Source: Heterohyrax brucei (lineage: Eukaryota; Chordata; Mammalia; Hyracoidea; Procaviidae). Taken from it: a stretch of 64,000 nt of DNA. The position numbers and the translations under genes were made by a program. The stretch is taken from positions 145,499,701-145,563,700 of the forward strand of contig CM053140.1 in assembly GCA_028571685.1 (NCBI GenBank), written 5' to 3'. The stretch's first letter is position 1, and each line of letters starts with the position of its first letter. This document shows, one piece after another, positions 33,568 through 45,480 of the stretch. The notes below the pieces were generated by a model. The model saw only the letters and a program-made list of their open reading frames with translations. It did not search any database and was not told the origin of the DNA.

Positions 33568-34090
33568 GCACATCATTTAGCACTGCTATGTAACAGAAAA
33601 AAAAACTCAGTGGCTTAAAATAAAAACACTTGCTATGAGTCAGCTCGCGTTCTTGCTGCACTCCCTTATACACCTGAGTCAGCTGTGGATCAATCAAGAA
33701 GGAAGTTCTGCTGATCTTGGCTGGATGGTCTCACATATTGGGGAGTCAGTTGGCTACAGCTTGATCTAGGATGGCTTCAGCTGGGATAGTGGTCCACATG
33801 GTCCCTCATCCTTCACAGGTTGGCCCAGGCTTATTTGCATGGCAGTGATGTGGATTCAAGAGAAGAAATCAGGTGCATGCGTGACCTCCAGAGATGAGAC
33901 ATAAGCTCAGAGCTGTCAGACTGTCACTTACGCCACACGCTATTGGCAAAACCAGCTGTAAGGCCAGACAGGAGTGAGGAAAAAGACTGACCTTTTGATG
34001 GAACAATCTCTAAGTCCACCTTGCAAAGGTCATGGATATAGGGAAGCCATTAATTGTGGCCATCAATGAAACAGATGCACAACCTGAAAA
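33568..34090 (-). mobile_element. MLT1-like LTR (tentative)
   Basis: 'actgctatgtaac', 'aaactcagtggcttaaaata', 'agctgtggatcaatcaagaa', 'ggtccacatggtccctcatc', 'gtcacttacgccacacgcta' and 'ccaccttgcaaaggtcatgg' match a widespread old mammalian LTR-type repeat read in antisense. Exact family not certain. Confidence 0.5.
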
Positions 34091-35267
34091 GGCAATTTAC
34101 TAAGTGAATGTATAAGTGGAAATGGAGGTAGGAGGACTACATGGGGATAAATCAGGGCTCACAGTTCTTAATCATCAATTATAGTAATTTAAGTAATAGG
34201 TATATCTACAGAGGAGAGAGGGTGAAGATACTATTTTTATTTTCTTAAGAAAAATATATTTCTTCAAAGAAAATAATAAACAAATTGAAATAATAAAGAT
34301 CTTAATTACATAGTCTTAACATGGAAATACTCATTGTCTGAAGCATATTTATTCATGTTGTGCTGAAATGCATTTCGCTTTTTATCTGTCCTGTCACATG
34401 AACATCTTCTTACAATAATTCCTTTCATAAAGCACAATAACTCTCCAGCCTTTCTGCTGATTCTGTCTGAGTAGGAGGCTGTCAAACAGTACACGACAAA
34501 CAGGCAACCATCCTTCTACATCGTGACACTCGTGAGTCACCGAAAGCTTTTAGTAACATGGAGATAATACCTGCATTTTAGGCCAGTGTACAGAAACACA
34601 GCTTTCATGACTATGGCCCATGGCGGATGGAGGAGGCAAACGTCAAGAAAAAGTAAGCAATCTTCAACATGCTGGACTTTTTTCCACCCCCGTTTTGGTT
34701 TGACAATGGTTAAATAAAATGAAGAACAGTCACGTTAATGCACTTTATAAGTACTTTTGTTTTTCATAACTTAGAAGAAAAAAGAAATGTATCATTTAAC
34801 ATAGCAAAACTTTCATTAAAAATACACTTACGATTAGTGTGTATCTTGTGTAGTACACAAAGTACACAGAAAAATTCTTCATTTTCTGTCGTTTAACTCA
34901 GTTTCTATTTTACATCCCAGCTCTTGCAGGGAGGTGAAAAGAAGACCAGTTCAGTAACCCTATCATTCTCCCCTTGAGCTGCCTGTAAGATTCAGGAGCT
35001 TACATAGTACTGAGGTACTGGGAGGTGGGGGGAAGCATCTGGTCTGTCAGCTATAGTTACTGGAATCGACAGAGATGTCCATCCCTCCTCAGCCTCCATC
35101 ATGCTTCCCTACATATCACATTGAACTTTCTATCATTCTTACAACAAGAGTCCATCCAGTTCAGCAACTGTCTCTATTATTTTTGTGTTCCTCTGAAGTA
35201 CAAAAGAATATTTTTTTTCTTTGCATGAAGTGCAGAAATCTTAGCCCACTTTTAAAGTTCTATGTGT
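34091..35267. other. Unassigned sequence with one exon-like stretch
   Basis: No repeat recognised. 34582-34652 is a 71-base open stretch between an AG and a strong GTAAGC donor-like site; see findings. Confidence 0.4.
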
Positions 35268-35428
35268 TCATCCCTGGTGGCATAATGGTTAAGCACTGGA
35301 TCTACTAACCAAAAGATTGGCAGTATGAATCTGCCAGGCACTCTTTGGAAACTCTTTGGGGCAATTCTACTTTGTACTGTGAGTTGAAGTCGACTCAACG
35401 GCAATGCATTTTTGCTTTTTTGGTGAAT
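35268..35428 (+). mobile_element. AfroSINE
   Basis: 'ccctggtggcataatggtta' head, 'ctaaccaaaagattggcagt', 'ctctttggaaactctttggg' and 'gactcaacggcaatgcattt'. A nearly complete copy. Confidence 0.9.
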
Positions 35429-35865
35429 TTGTCTGCTTTCTGGGGTCTTACTGCTTCTCTGAGCTCTAATTAGGAAAGAAAGCTCGTGCCTTTTCTCCTT
35501 TTAGTCCCTCACAAAACCACATGCGTTGTTTTGTTTTTCTGCTTCTTTAAGGCTCAGCCACGGAAGTGAGATGAAGAATCTCTCACCTTGAGCTACTCTT
35601 ATCTACACACTTATCAAGGAATCTTTCCTAAGAGGTGTGTAAGGATGAGAACCTACTACTTGTCAGACTTCCTCCTATTCCTTCATCAGTATTATGGGTA
35701 AATTCTGTTCGTCTAAAGGCGGGAAATAGATTTGATACATTAGGTTTTGGCTTAATGGAAAAACTACTCCTTTGAAATGAGAAATAAGTGCTTTTTGACA
35801 TTTCGTATATGCTTAATGATGTTTACAGTCTAATATTATTTGCCACCACCTATCGTCTCTCAGTT
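35429..35865. other. Unassigned sequence
   Basis: No gene or repeat recognised. Confidence 0.5.
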
Positions 35866-36262
35866 TGTCATATTGTGGTGGTTTGTATGCTGCTGTTATG
35901 CTAGAAGCTATGCCTCTGGTATTTGAAATGCCAGCAGGGTCACCCATAATAGACAAGTTTCAGTGGAACTTCCAGGCTAAGACAGACAAGAAAGAAAAGC
36001 CTGATGATTGATTTCTGAAAGTTAGCCAATAAAAAGTATATGCATCAAAACAGAATACTGTCTGATACAGAGCTAGAAGATGAGTGCCTCCTGGTGGAAG
36101 GTCCTTAAAATGCACAGTGGCCTCAACAGTGGCGCACTAACGGACACAACCATAGCACACACCGAGAGTCATGCTGACGGTGCACAGGTCTGGGCAACAT
36201 TTCATTCTGTTGCCCATGAGGTCACCATGAGTTGGAGTTGACTTGATGACAACTAGCAACAA
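35866..36262 (+). mobile_element. RTE-derived short element (5' UTR plus 3' end)
   Basis: Starts with RTE 5' UTR sequence ('tgtggtggtttgtatgctgc', 'gtatttgaaatgccagcagg', 'agccaataaaaagtata', 'gaagatgagtgcctcctggt'). At about 36110 it passes straight to the RTE 3' end ('gggcaacatttcattctgtt', 'ggtcaccatgagttggagtt', 'gcaacaat'). About 400 bp, with no coding domains. Such 5'+3' fusions can be mobilised in trans by the parent LINE. Confidence 0.7.
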
Positions 36263-36920
36263 TATTATTTTTGATGCCAATTAGATTATTTATTAAAAAA
36301 TAATAATAATAAAATATAAATATACTCTCAAAGGAACAAAACCCAGAGACTCCTTTATTTTAACTATTTTTTTCCTCTTCGTTTTTCCCATGGAGCTGCC
36401 TAGCTACTTGAAAGGAGGAAAGATTAAAGAAATAAAATATCAAAGGAAAATATTCATTAGTAATTCAACAATAGTACTCTTCCACACTAACAATGGAAAA
36501 TGTCTTTGCTTTACACATGATATTTTTCTCTCAGAAAATATATTATTGTCCTTGACAGCACAATCAGAATTGCATTATGGCAGTCTCTCCCAAATGGAGG
36601 TCAAAATTGATTTCATTTCATGAAACAGTTGCTAGTCGATTTTAAAGCAGGAGGGTGGGAGGGGGCAGTGGATAGCTCTGGGCTGTAGCAGAAAAAAGAG
36701 CTCAGGGATGCAGTATGGAGCCCTGTGGCATCTGCCACATAAGGTAAGGATAATTACTTTGAATTTCTGGTGCCATATTTTGTTTCATATTCATTAAAGC
36801 AACTCGCACTTCATACAAAATACAGAATAAATATTTGGTTGATTGAATTCTTTAAAATGAGTTTTTTCATTGAATGAATCACAATCATACATAAATTACC
36901 TTCTTTACAGGATCTAATAC
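36263..36920. other. Unassigned AT-rich sequence
   Basis: Short (TAA)n near 36298-36312. Otherwise nothing recognised. Confidence 0.5.
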
Positions 36921-37075
36921 TTCATAGCATTTTTTTCACCTGTAATTAAGTCAATTAATCCTTGCCACATGTTGTACGATGATATGCAAATAGTCACTTC
37001 ATTTTATAGACAGGAATTTGGAGACTCAAAGAGGGAAGTAACTTTTCTGAGTCTTCAAACATCTTCACATCTTTT
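36921..37075 (-). mobile_element. MIR SINE fragment
   Basis: 'attaagtcaattaatccttg', 'cattttatagacaggaattt' and 'gaagtaacttttctgag' follow the antisense MIR core. Confidence 0.6.
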
Positions 37076-37299
37076 CTCTCCAGTATACCAAACTGCTTCT
37101 ATTGAAATAACCGCTATGAAATTTAGACAGATCTTTGAAATATGCAAAGACCTTTCTATTAAACCACAGTAATTCAAACTATAAATTTCACCCAGTAACT
37201 TTCAGTCCTCTGGAAAACAAAGAGAGAATATATTAGTCAGAGGCTGTGATTGGCAGAAAGCCAACTGAGGGAAGGGAGGAATTTATTGACTAAGGGTAG

Positions 37300-37465
37300 G
37301 AGACTGTAATTGAACTTGGCTGCTAGCCCAAAGGCTGGAGGTTTCAAGACATCTACAGGCACCTCAGAAGGCTTACCAATTTACTTCCAAAATATCAGCC
37401 ATTTGAAAACCTTATGGAGCACAGTTCTCTCACGCACACGGGGTCACCAGGAGCAGAAATCAACT
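37300..37465 (+). mobile_element. AfroSINE (long variant)
   Basis: 'gctgctagcccaaaggctgg', 'acaggcacctcagaaggctt', 'tttgaaaaccttatggagca', 'cgcacacggggtcaccagga', 'atcaactcactggtaac'. It is the plus-strand counterpart of the copy at 2339. Confidence 0.75.
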
Positions 37466-38693
37466 CACTGGTAACAGATACAGACTGCAATAACCCAAGT
37501 GTGGGGAGGAAGGCCCCTGCAGCTGACTCTGTTTCTGTTAATTGGTTTCATCAGTGTCTAGTACAAATCAGCTGCTATCACAGGCTGCCATGGGTGTTTA
37601 GTCATCGGTGTCATGGCCTCTAATCTCTGTTACCACAGGAACGTGGAATCCAGGCCCTCCAATCCCAAGTATATCAACTGCAGAGAAGAGCTCTGCTTGG
37701 CTCAGTTTCAGTCCAGCCCTCTCCTTTAACTACATCATTGATACCAGAGAAGCAAGATCTAATGGGACTTTCAGGCATCCTGGCTGTGGGGGATTCAGAG
37801 CAAAGGCATTTCTTAGAAGAGCTAAAAAATGTGATTTAGGCCAGATAAAGTCCTTGATGTCTTCCCAGAAGGGGAAGAAGTGTGATAGCCAAAGAGGGCT
37901 ATGAAATTCTTGGTATGCATTAAGCAAGAAGGCTTAAATTCATTTTCTTTCACTATTCTGTCATTTTATTTTCTTAAGCAGATTTAACTGAATTCACCAA
38001 GCAGATCTGTTGTTTGGACCCCCTTTAGGCATAACCACCATTTTAACTAAGGGAAGAGATCCCTACAGAACTGAAGTGCAAACCTATTTATGTGTTAACT
38101 ATTAATTATTATCTTTTACGTTCTGGGCTTTGCTAAGAGTGTTTCTCAGATGAAGTAAAATAAATATCAAAAGAAGGTGATCAAGAAACTTTTTCAGAAA
38201 TGGCTTTGGAAAAGAAGAGAATAGTGTGTATATCGCTATAATCCTCTGACATTTTAGCACCAGCTGATGCCACAACCTCACCCAAGGCTTCTAGACTGCT
38301 AGGCCAACAAAATTTGAATCAGGGTTAAGGTCAGAGTTAACATTTTAGACATTAAGACTGATGAGTAAACTAACAAATAAAAATAAACAGGATCCCAGAT
38401 TCACTAAACCCATTGCCATCAAGCCAAATCTGACCCAGATAGAGACCTTGAGTTTTTGCAGCTTAATTGGTTTTCTCAAAATACAGAGGTCAGAATGCAG
38501 AGGCACCCAACCCAGTTTGCTATTTATTCTTTCCTTCTAGAGAAACGTGAGCTCTCTGTGCTTCTAGCAAACAGAATTACTCTACTCTTAAATCACGAAT
38601 ACCTACAGGAGTCTTAAACACATTGTTCATATATTAGCTTGATATTTTTAACACCAATTTGTTTCCTCCATGTAGACTGGTACTCACTCTTCT

Positions 38694-38728
<35 letters not shown>

Positions 38729-39608
38729 ACCTCTTTCGTGCTTGGTAAGGAGCTAACCATACAATTTGTGCTCATTAAATTTCTTGTTAAGTGATAAGCT
38801 CAGTTTCCTCCACTAAAATTTTGAAACTTAAAATCAAATGGTTACACAGAGTTGCATTTGTCAGATATTTGTTCTGTGTTAACCACAATAACTGTTTTTA
38901 ATATCAGCAAAGAGATACTTGGCTTAGAAAAGGCTTCTTGGAAGACATTAAGTTTTATGCAAATATGAGACAATGGAACACCTGAAAGAAACTGAAAATG
39001 TCAATTGACTTCACCAAAAGAATGAGTAATACAAGTATAAAAACCCTTATCTGGAATATTTATATACTTTAATCATTAATACAAACTTAAAATAAAAAGT
39101 AGCTCTTTTACTCAAACCCGAACGGGGTGATCATGAATCATGAATCATGGTCTCAGTTTATATAGTCATCTAGGCATCCAGTTCAATTTCGTTATTTGTC
39201 ACCTTACCATTTAACTGACCAGGGAACATTTCTAATGAATATGCTTTAAGCTCACACAATGTGATGGGCCAAACAACTTTAGGTTCAGGAACTCTAGGAC
39301 CAACCTTTGCTTAAAGGCAGCTGAAGGTATTTAGGGCTGACCCAGCTGCATCTCTGTACAGCTGTCCCTGTTTGTCATTTCCTTCATACATGGCTAATTT
39401 TGTAGACAGCTATATTTTAAATTCTGTAATAATATTTTCCAGAATGCTAAACTGACTTCTACAGCATATTAACTTTACTTGTTCATGTCTCTAAGACTTT
39501 ACTGATAGAAATAACGTGTGAATAGAAAACTCAAAAAAAAAATCTACTATCCAACTAATTTGCACATTAACAAGGTAAATCTGGCAGCAATAAACACTGA
39601 GATAAGAG
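37466..39608. other. Unassigned sequence
   Basis: No gene or confident repeat. 37470-37930 is GC-richer with overlapping frames (37414-37623, 37608-37904) that match nothing I know; an old LTR is possible. A (TG)n tract lies at 38699-38726. Confidence 0.4.
38699..38726 (+). repeat. (TG)14 microsatellite
   Basis: Uninterrupted TG dinucleotides. Confidence 0.95.
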
Positions 39609-39745
39609 TTGAGATTAATGCTGGCTGTGATGTCAACTTGGCTGGGCCATGAGGCTCAGTGATTTGGCAGTAACATAATGATGTAATCTGGTGGTTATGT
39701 AATGATGAAGTCATCTTCCATTTTATAATGTGGTGTAGTCATTCT
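39609..39745 (+). mobile_element. LTR-like repeat fragment
   Basis: 'gtcaacttggctgggccatg', 'tgatttggcagtaacataat', 'ccattttataatgtgg'. Same family as 10586 and 63951. Confidence 0.5.
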
Positions 39746-39954
39746 CCATTTTCATATAATACCAATTTAACACAAAATTTTGGTCTTTGGAAACTAGCAA
39801 AGTCAATATGTGTGGAGAGAGTATAATTTTATTCACCATTGTTTATATTAACCTTTATATTAATAGAATAAAGAAAAAATATTTGATCATCTTACAGATA
39901 CAAGAAAAAATATTTAATAATCAACCCCCACTCATTGTAAATTCTATAAGCAAA
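39746..39954. other. Unassigned AT-rich sequence
   Basis: Nothing recognised. Confidence 0.5.
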
Positions 39955-41192
39955 CTAGAAAAAGTAAGGAATTTTCTAAATTTGATACAGACTATCTACA
40001 AAATAATCTATATTTAACATCACACTATGGTGAAATGTGAATGCCTTCTTACTGAATTAGAGAACAAACTCAGTATGCTCTCCATGCTCACCTTCACCAC
40101 TGCTACTCAGCATTACTCCAGAGGTCCCAATCAGAGACCTAAGATCATGAAAAGAAATAAGAAAATAAAAGTTGGGGGAAAAAAACTATGATTACTCTCT
40201 GATGATATTGTGCACATTGCAAATCCAAAATAATTTCCAATAAACTATTAGAAAAAGTAATAAATTTTGCAAGGGCACAGGATACAAAGTCAGCATTTTA
40301 AAAAATAATACTTCTCTATACTGGCAATGAGCCATTAGAGGGAAAAAAATATCATTTGCAACAGCATCAAAAAACATGAAACACGTAGGGATGCTTTAAC
40401 AAAATGTGAGCAACAACTGTAATCTAAAACCTACAAAGCATTGCTGAGAAAAATTGAAGAGAATCTAAATAAATGAAGAATGGATTGGATTTATTTCATA
40501 GATTGGAAGACTCACTGTTGTTAAGATGTCCTTTCCTGAACTATATCTATGAATTCAATGCAATCTCAATCAAAGCCCTATAGGTTTTTTGTATAAATAG
40601 ACAGATTGATTCTAAAATGTACAAGTACACAGCAGTACAAAAGCCTAAGAATAGCTTAGTGTTACAGAAGAGAAAGTTAGAGGATTTACACACAACTGCA
40701 TATCAAGCATTCAAAATATGGTCATTCTTTTACACAGAAAAATATACAAATGATTCAGTGAAACTTGATTTAGAATCCACAAACAAATCTGTACATAGGT
40801 AGTCACCACATTTACTACAAAGATACTCCTGTTTGTGGAAAATGATGGTCTTTTCAATACAGGATGCAAGATCACATATGCATGTGAAAAATGAACCTTG
40901 AGTTTGACAATATAGGTATCTGAAATGAATCATAGACCTAATGAGAAAAAGATAAGAAAAACTGTATGTAAAAAAAATAACAGAATGAATGTCTGATTTT
41001 ATGGAAAGCAGAGATTTCTTGAAAATAAAAATACTAACCGTGATGAAAGTATTTATAAATCGGAACTCATTACAACTAACAATTTTTCTCATCAATTAGA
41101 CACCATTAACAAAGAATGCAAGACATAGAACCAGAAAATATACTTACAATACACATACTCAACCAAGCCTTCATATCCAGAATACTTAAAAG
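39955..41192 (+). mobile_element. Ancient L1 (L1M-type), segment 1
   Basis: Highly diverged L1 ORF2 from the RT region onward: 'tatggtgaaatgtgaatgcc', 'caataaactattagaaaaag', 'gcaatgagccattagaggga', 'gatgtcctttcctgaactat', 'gaattcaatgcaatctcaat'. The sequence where the RT box belongs reads like L-S-D-D near 40196. The element continues in three more segments separated by later insertions. Confidence 0.8.
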
Positions 41193-41365
41193 AAAAAAAA
41201 AAAACAAAAAACCATTGCTGTTGGCTCAGTTCTGACTCATAGCATCCCTATAGACAAAGTAGAACTGTCCTATAGAGTTTCCAAGGAACACCTGGCAGAT
41301 TCAAACTGGCGACCTTTTGGTTAGCAGCCATAGCACTTAACCACTATGCCACCAGCATTTCTACA
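41193..41365 (-). mobile_element. AfroSINE inside the ancient L1
   Basis: 'ctgactcatagcatccctat', 'gtagaactgtcctatagagt', 'cgaccttttggttagcagcc' and 'ttaaccactatgccaccagc'. Flanked by the near-repeat 'atacttaaaag' / 'ctatttaaaag' (41182-41192, 41366-41376), a likely TSD. Confidence 0.9.
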
Positions 41366-41518
41366 CTATTTAAAAGCTGCTACGAATCAATAAAAAAATA
41401 AATAATACAATAAAAAAGGATAAAATATTTGAACAGACACTTCAAGCAAAGACTACAGCTGTGATCAGCACATATATGAAAAGGGACTCAACATCATTAA
41501 TTATCAGAGAATTTTTTT
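41366..41518 (+). mobile_element. Ancient L1 (L1M-type), segment 2
   Basis: 'aaaagctgctacgaatcaat', 'gaacagacacttcaagcaaa' and 'aaaagggactcaacatcatt' continue the ORF2 C-terminal region. Confidence 0.78.
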
Positions 41519-42550
41519 AATATGATTATGTGAAAATGTACATTCCCACATAAATTTGTATGCCCACCTATATGTAGCTCCCACTGCTCTCCCTGCCCTG
41601 TAACAGCACACTCTTCCTCCCTGCTCCATACATGTTTTATCCTCCCAACAATCTCCTATCCCCTCCTCTCCACAATCTCCTTCTCCCCTACATCCAGTAA
41701 GAGGTCAGCAGAATGACAACCTACAGATGCATAGAACAGTAAAGTGTACGCATGATATGCTCACTCTGTATCGCCAAGTCCAATCCATTCCTGTCTGAAG
41801 AGTTGACCTCCATTATGATTTACAGACAGAAGCAGTATCAGGTCCAGGAGCCATGCTCCCAGGGGAACTCTGAGGCCTCCAGACCACCAATTGTGGTCTT
41901 GTAGTGGAGCTCTCAGAGTGCACCCCTTTTTATTCTTGTGTTGCCAGTGAGACTCAACTTAGTGAGTTCCATCATGGCTATCACTGGTGCTGGCCGGGCA
42001 TCATCCAGTTCTTCTGGTCACAAGTCGATGTAGTCACCCACTCATGTGGGGCTGTCTGTCTTCTGGGTTCTCTCTTCTCCATGTCATTTTGGTCCTTGGT
42101 GATCATCCATTCCTGCTGAGTTGAGACCATTTGGTATACCTCAGATGGTAGTTTGGCAGCTTTTAAAGACCACAGATGCCACTCACCAATGTGAGGTAAA
42201 GAAGGCTCTCTCAGCAAAATGCTAGTTGTGCCAATTTGGCCTTAATTTCCTCTGAGACCATGGTCCCTGGCCCTCTGCCCCAACTACTCTGTCCTTCGAA
42301 TATCAGTTTAAGATGAAAGGAGTAATCATGTTATGTTGAAGTCCAGTTAATATTGATCTTCTTTCTAGTGTGTGTCATCACATATTTTACCCAACCAAAT
42401 TTCTATAAGCCAAATTTCTATAATCTAAACCCTCCTTTCCTCACCCTCTCTCCCTTCCCACACTTGTAGCGGTCAAAGAGTCTTTTCTTCTATGCATGAG
42501 TCTGTTTTTAAGTTCTTATTGTAGGGATCTGATACAATATTTGTCCTTTT
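41519..42550 (-). mobile_element. L1-B-type 3' UTR insertion (5'-truncated)
   Basis: About 1.03 kb of the same 3' UTR as L1-B, from the terminus 'gaaaatgtacattcccacat' through 'acagcacactcttcctccct' to 'gatacaatatttgtcctttt'. The flanks 'gagaattttttt' and 'gagaatgttttttt' are a likely TSD. Confidence 0.93.
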
Positions 42551-42552
42551 GT

Positions 42553-43092
42553 GAGAATGTTTTTTTAAAAAAACAGAACATATTTCTCACCAACCAGAAG
42601 AGGTAAAATTTTTACAAATTGAAAACACTAAGTGTTGAAGAGGATAGGGAACACATAACTCTGTGTAGTCTATTTGGAAGTTGAAATTTGTACAATGCTT
42701 TGAAAACTATTTGGTAGCATGTATTAAGTAGAATACAGGTATATCTCACAATTCTGCTCCTGAGCAAACACCTAACAGAAAGTTGTAAATATGTGTATCT
42801 ATGAAGCATTCAATGATGCCCATTACAGCTTTACCTATAATGGTCAGACACTGAAAACAAACCAAATTGAATCAACAGTAGAACAAACAAATAAACAAAA
42901 AATTGGGGTGCTAGTGGAATCGCACACAACACTTAAAAAACTGCTACATGCAACAGTGTGGACACATATCAGATATAATTTTCACCTAAAGATTACCAAA
43001 TACAAACAGTATAGACTGTACAATTCCATTTACGTATAATTCAAAAGCAGAATTAATCTTTGGTGAGCAATGCCAGATAAGTGGCAACACTT
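42553..43092 (+). mobile_element. Ancient L1 (L1M-type), segment 3
   Basis: 'caccaaccagaagaggtaaa', 'tatttggaagttgaaatttg', 'catgcaacagtgtggacaca', 'cagtatagactgtacaattc'. ORF2 end and 3' UTR of the old element. Confidence 0.78.
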
Positions 43093-43854
43093 TGTGTTTT
43101 CTATAGCTGCTGAAACAAATTATCATAAATTTAGCAGTTTAAATCAATACCCATTTATTAGCTCACAGTTTTATAGGCCAGAGTCCAGGCAGGCTTCACA
43201 AGGCTCTCAGCTTAGGATCTCAAAAGGCCACCAAACGAAACCCACTATCATCAAATTGATTCCAACTCATAGCAACCCTATAAACAGAGTAGAACTGTCC
43301 CATAGAGTTTCCAAGGAGTGCTTGGTGGATTTGAACTGCCAGCCTTCTGGTTAGCAGCTTTAGCCTATAACACTATGCCACCAGAGTTTCCCAAAAGGCC
43401 ACAGCTGAGGTGTTAACCAGGCTGGGCTCTTATCTAAGTGTTCTTGGGAAGATTTGACTTCTAAGCTCACTCAGAGTGTTAGCTGAGTTGGTTTTCTTTT
43501 GGTTGTAGGAATAAAGTTCCCAATTTTTTGTTGTTATCAGCCAGGGACTGTGCTCAGCTCTTGAAATTCTTTTGCATTCCTTGAGATGTGTCCCCCTTGA
43601 TCTTCCAAGTCAGTATCCATCTTTTGCTTTGAACTCCTGACTTCTCTTCTACCATTAACCAAAGAAGACTCTACTTTTAAGATGATCACCTAATTGGATC
43701 AGGCTAACCCTGATAATCTTATTACCTTCAGGTTATCTGATTTGGGATTAATTACTTATACAAACTGCCTTTGAAATAGTACCAATATTAATGTGTGATC
43801 GAATGACTATGTCATGAGAATCTTGAGAGACCATGTTTTGAATTCCGTCTACCA
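43093..43854 (-). mobile_element. MLT1/MaLR-like LTR with 5-bp TSD
   Basis: An antisense LTR from 'tgtgttttctatagctgctg' to 'ccgtctacca' (TG...CA). The exact 5-base repeat CACTT flanks it at 43088-43092 and 43855-43859. Contains 'aaacaaattatcataaattt' and 'ggccagagtccaggcaggct'. An AfroSINE sits inside it. Confidence 0.8.
43232..43391 (-). mobile_element. AfroSINE inside the MaLR LTR
   Basis: 'tccaactcatagcaacccta', 'gtagaactgtcccatagagt' and 'gccttctggttagcagcttt'. Flanked by the exact 11-bp TSD 'caaaaggccac' (43221-43231 and 43392-43402). Confidence 0.95.
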
Positions 43855-43859
43855 CACTT

Positions 43860-44030
43860 GCTGAACAAATTCTGACTGAGAGGGGAGTGGAAGAATTCTA
43901 CATCTTGATCTGGGTATTGGTTATATAGTCAAATTCACTTTCTAACATTTCATAGAAATGTACACTAATAATTTGCACACTTTTCTAGATGTATGTTTTA
44001 TTTCAGTAAAAAACTCACAAAAACTTTACT
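43860..44030 (+). mobile_element. Ancient L1 (L1M-type), segment 4 (3' end)
   Basis: 'ggagtggaagaattctacat', 'cttgatctgggtattggtta' and 'gtatgttttatttcagtaaa' are the closing part of old L1M 3' UTRs. Confidence 0.75.
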
Positions 44031-44539
44031 CATAAACTAAAGCTCAATTTTGGAAATCCTTTATTTGAAAAGTTTGGACGTTCCATCTTTAACCTCTGTC
44101 CTACAGTTTATATATTGTTTGTTTACTGCATTGCCATCATTGTATAACCTGTAGAAAATATTTTTTTCACCAATTTTCAAGTTCCAAAATTTTAACAATG
44201 AAAGTTTAAATTCTCTCTCCAGTGTTTAGTTTCCTCACATATTTGAAACTTGGAGCTGCTAGAACAGAAGAAAGTCTACCATGCTGTAGGTTTTGGCCCC
44301 AAGCTGAGACAATCAAGCCCAGAACCCTGCTGGGTCTCTTGGCTTTACAGCAGAATGAGAGTCTCTGGCAGGATTCTGTAGGAAAGTGAATGACTGGTGT
44401 CATAACAGGCAAACCCAGAGCAGCTGTTTTAAAACCTCAAAAGATTTACCTACCAAAAATAACACCAAAGTGAAGTCACATTCTGTTCTACTTCTATTTG
44501 TGATAGGATTCTAGGTCCCTTGATAATGCCTGAGTACTC
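44031..44539. other. Unassigned sequence
   Basis: No gene or repeat recognised. Confidence 0.5.
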
Positions 44540-44696
44540 ACCTAAAATGGATAACACAACAGAGAATGGAAATTGCAGGACAGTTAATTGCACTCATGAG
44601 GAATCTACACGGATTAAGACACAGTCATACAAACAGAACAAGGGGACACTGAATGGTTTAGAGTCAGGAAGGGTCCGCATCAGGACTCTATCCTTT
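44540..44696 (+). mobile_element. RTE LINE, part before the L1-C insertion
   Basis: RTE RT-domain sequence: 'gacagttaattgcactcatg', 'aggaatctacacggattaag', 'acagaacaaggggacactga', 'tttagagtcaggaagg'. It ends with 'aggactctatccttt', which is repeated at 46093 where the same RTE resumes. Confidence 0.88.
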
Positions 44697-44709
44697 TGGG
44701 GGGTGAAGT

Positions 44710-44720
44710 CAAGATGGCGG
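44710..44720 (+). promoter_or_regulatory. YY1-like site at L1-C 5' end
   Basis: 'caagatggcgg', 13 bases from the element start, the best match among the L1 copies here to the human L1 YY1 site. Function inferred. Confidence 0.55.
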
Positions 44721-45119
44721 ACTAAGCACACATCTCCTTATATCCCTCTGGAAACCAAGACCTGAATTGATAATCAAATGGAGTCTTCTGGTTACCTAGT
44801 GAGTCCCAGGACACAGCACAGGGCTGCTAATTTGGACTTCATACCACTGAACAAAAAACCTCCTCTCGTTGATTCCCGCTCCTGGCTAGCCCTGGCTGTC
44901 ACAGACTGAAGGTAACGCACTATTGTGACTTTTTTTTCTTTGCCTTGGCCTGAGGGCAGAGCTGGGTCTTGCCTAGCAGCTAGTCTCAGACATGCTGCTG
45001 GTGGGATAGGCAGGTGAAATTGCCATATTTGGAGAACCAGGCTTAGGACTCTGTACACCTAGCCAATATGGGCCTCTCTTTTTATCTCTGTCACAGCATG
45101 GTTTGTACGGAACCGCGGG

Positions 45120-45480
45120 GCCTATGTGCAGGATGCCATGGTGGATACGGAGATTTTAGCAGGGCCTAATTCTTAGCCTGGGAACCAGCACCTGCAAACA
45201 GGACAGCGCTTCTCTGACAGAAAAGCAGTAGTTTACACAGTGCCACCTATGGTGGGTGCCCAGCAACAGAGGCTGAGGACTCACTATGTCTCAGAACCTT
45301 TAACTCCTCTATCCATCGACTGTGTGGGGGGCACCATCTTAGATACGGTGGCAGCAGCTGGACCTAATTCTTAGCTTGGGAGCCAGAGCCTGCCCACAAG
45401 AGAGCACTTTTCTATCAGAAAAGCAGTACTCTACACAGTGTCACCTAAGGCTGGGCCCTGTCAGCAGAGGCCAGCAGGGC
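45120..45480 (+). repeat. Two tandem units in L1-C 5' UTR
   Basis: Two adjacent units about 190-200 bases apart share 'cctaattcttagc', then 'gggaaccag'/'gggagccag', 'cagaaaagcagta', and 'acacagtg..cacctaaggctggg'-like text. A weaker version of the L1-A 5' UTR repetition. Confidence 0.6.

Noticed and set aside
37414-37904. Overlapping open frames in GC-richer sequence
   Set aside because: The first begins inside an AfroSINE and neither matches a family; no splice or promoter context seen.
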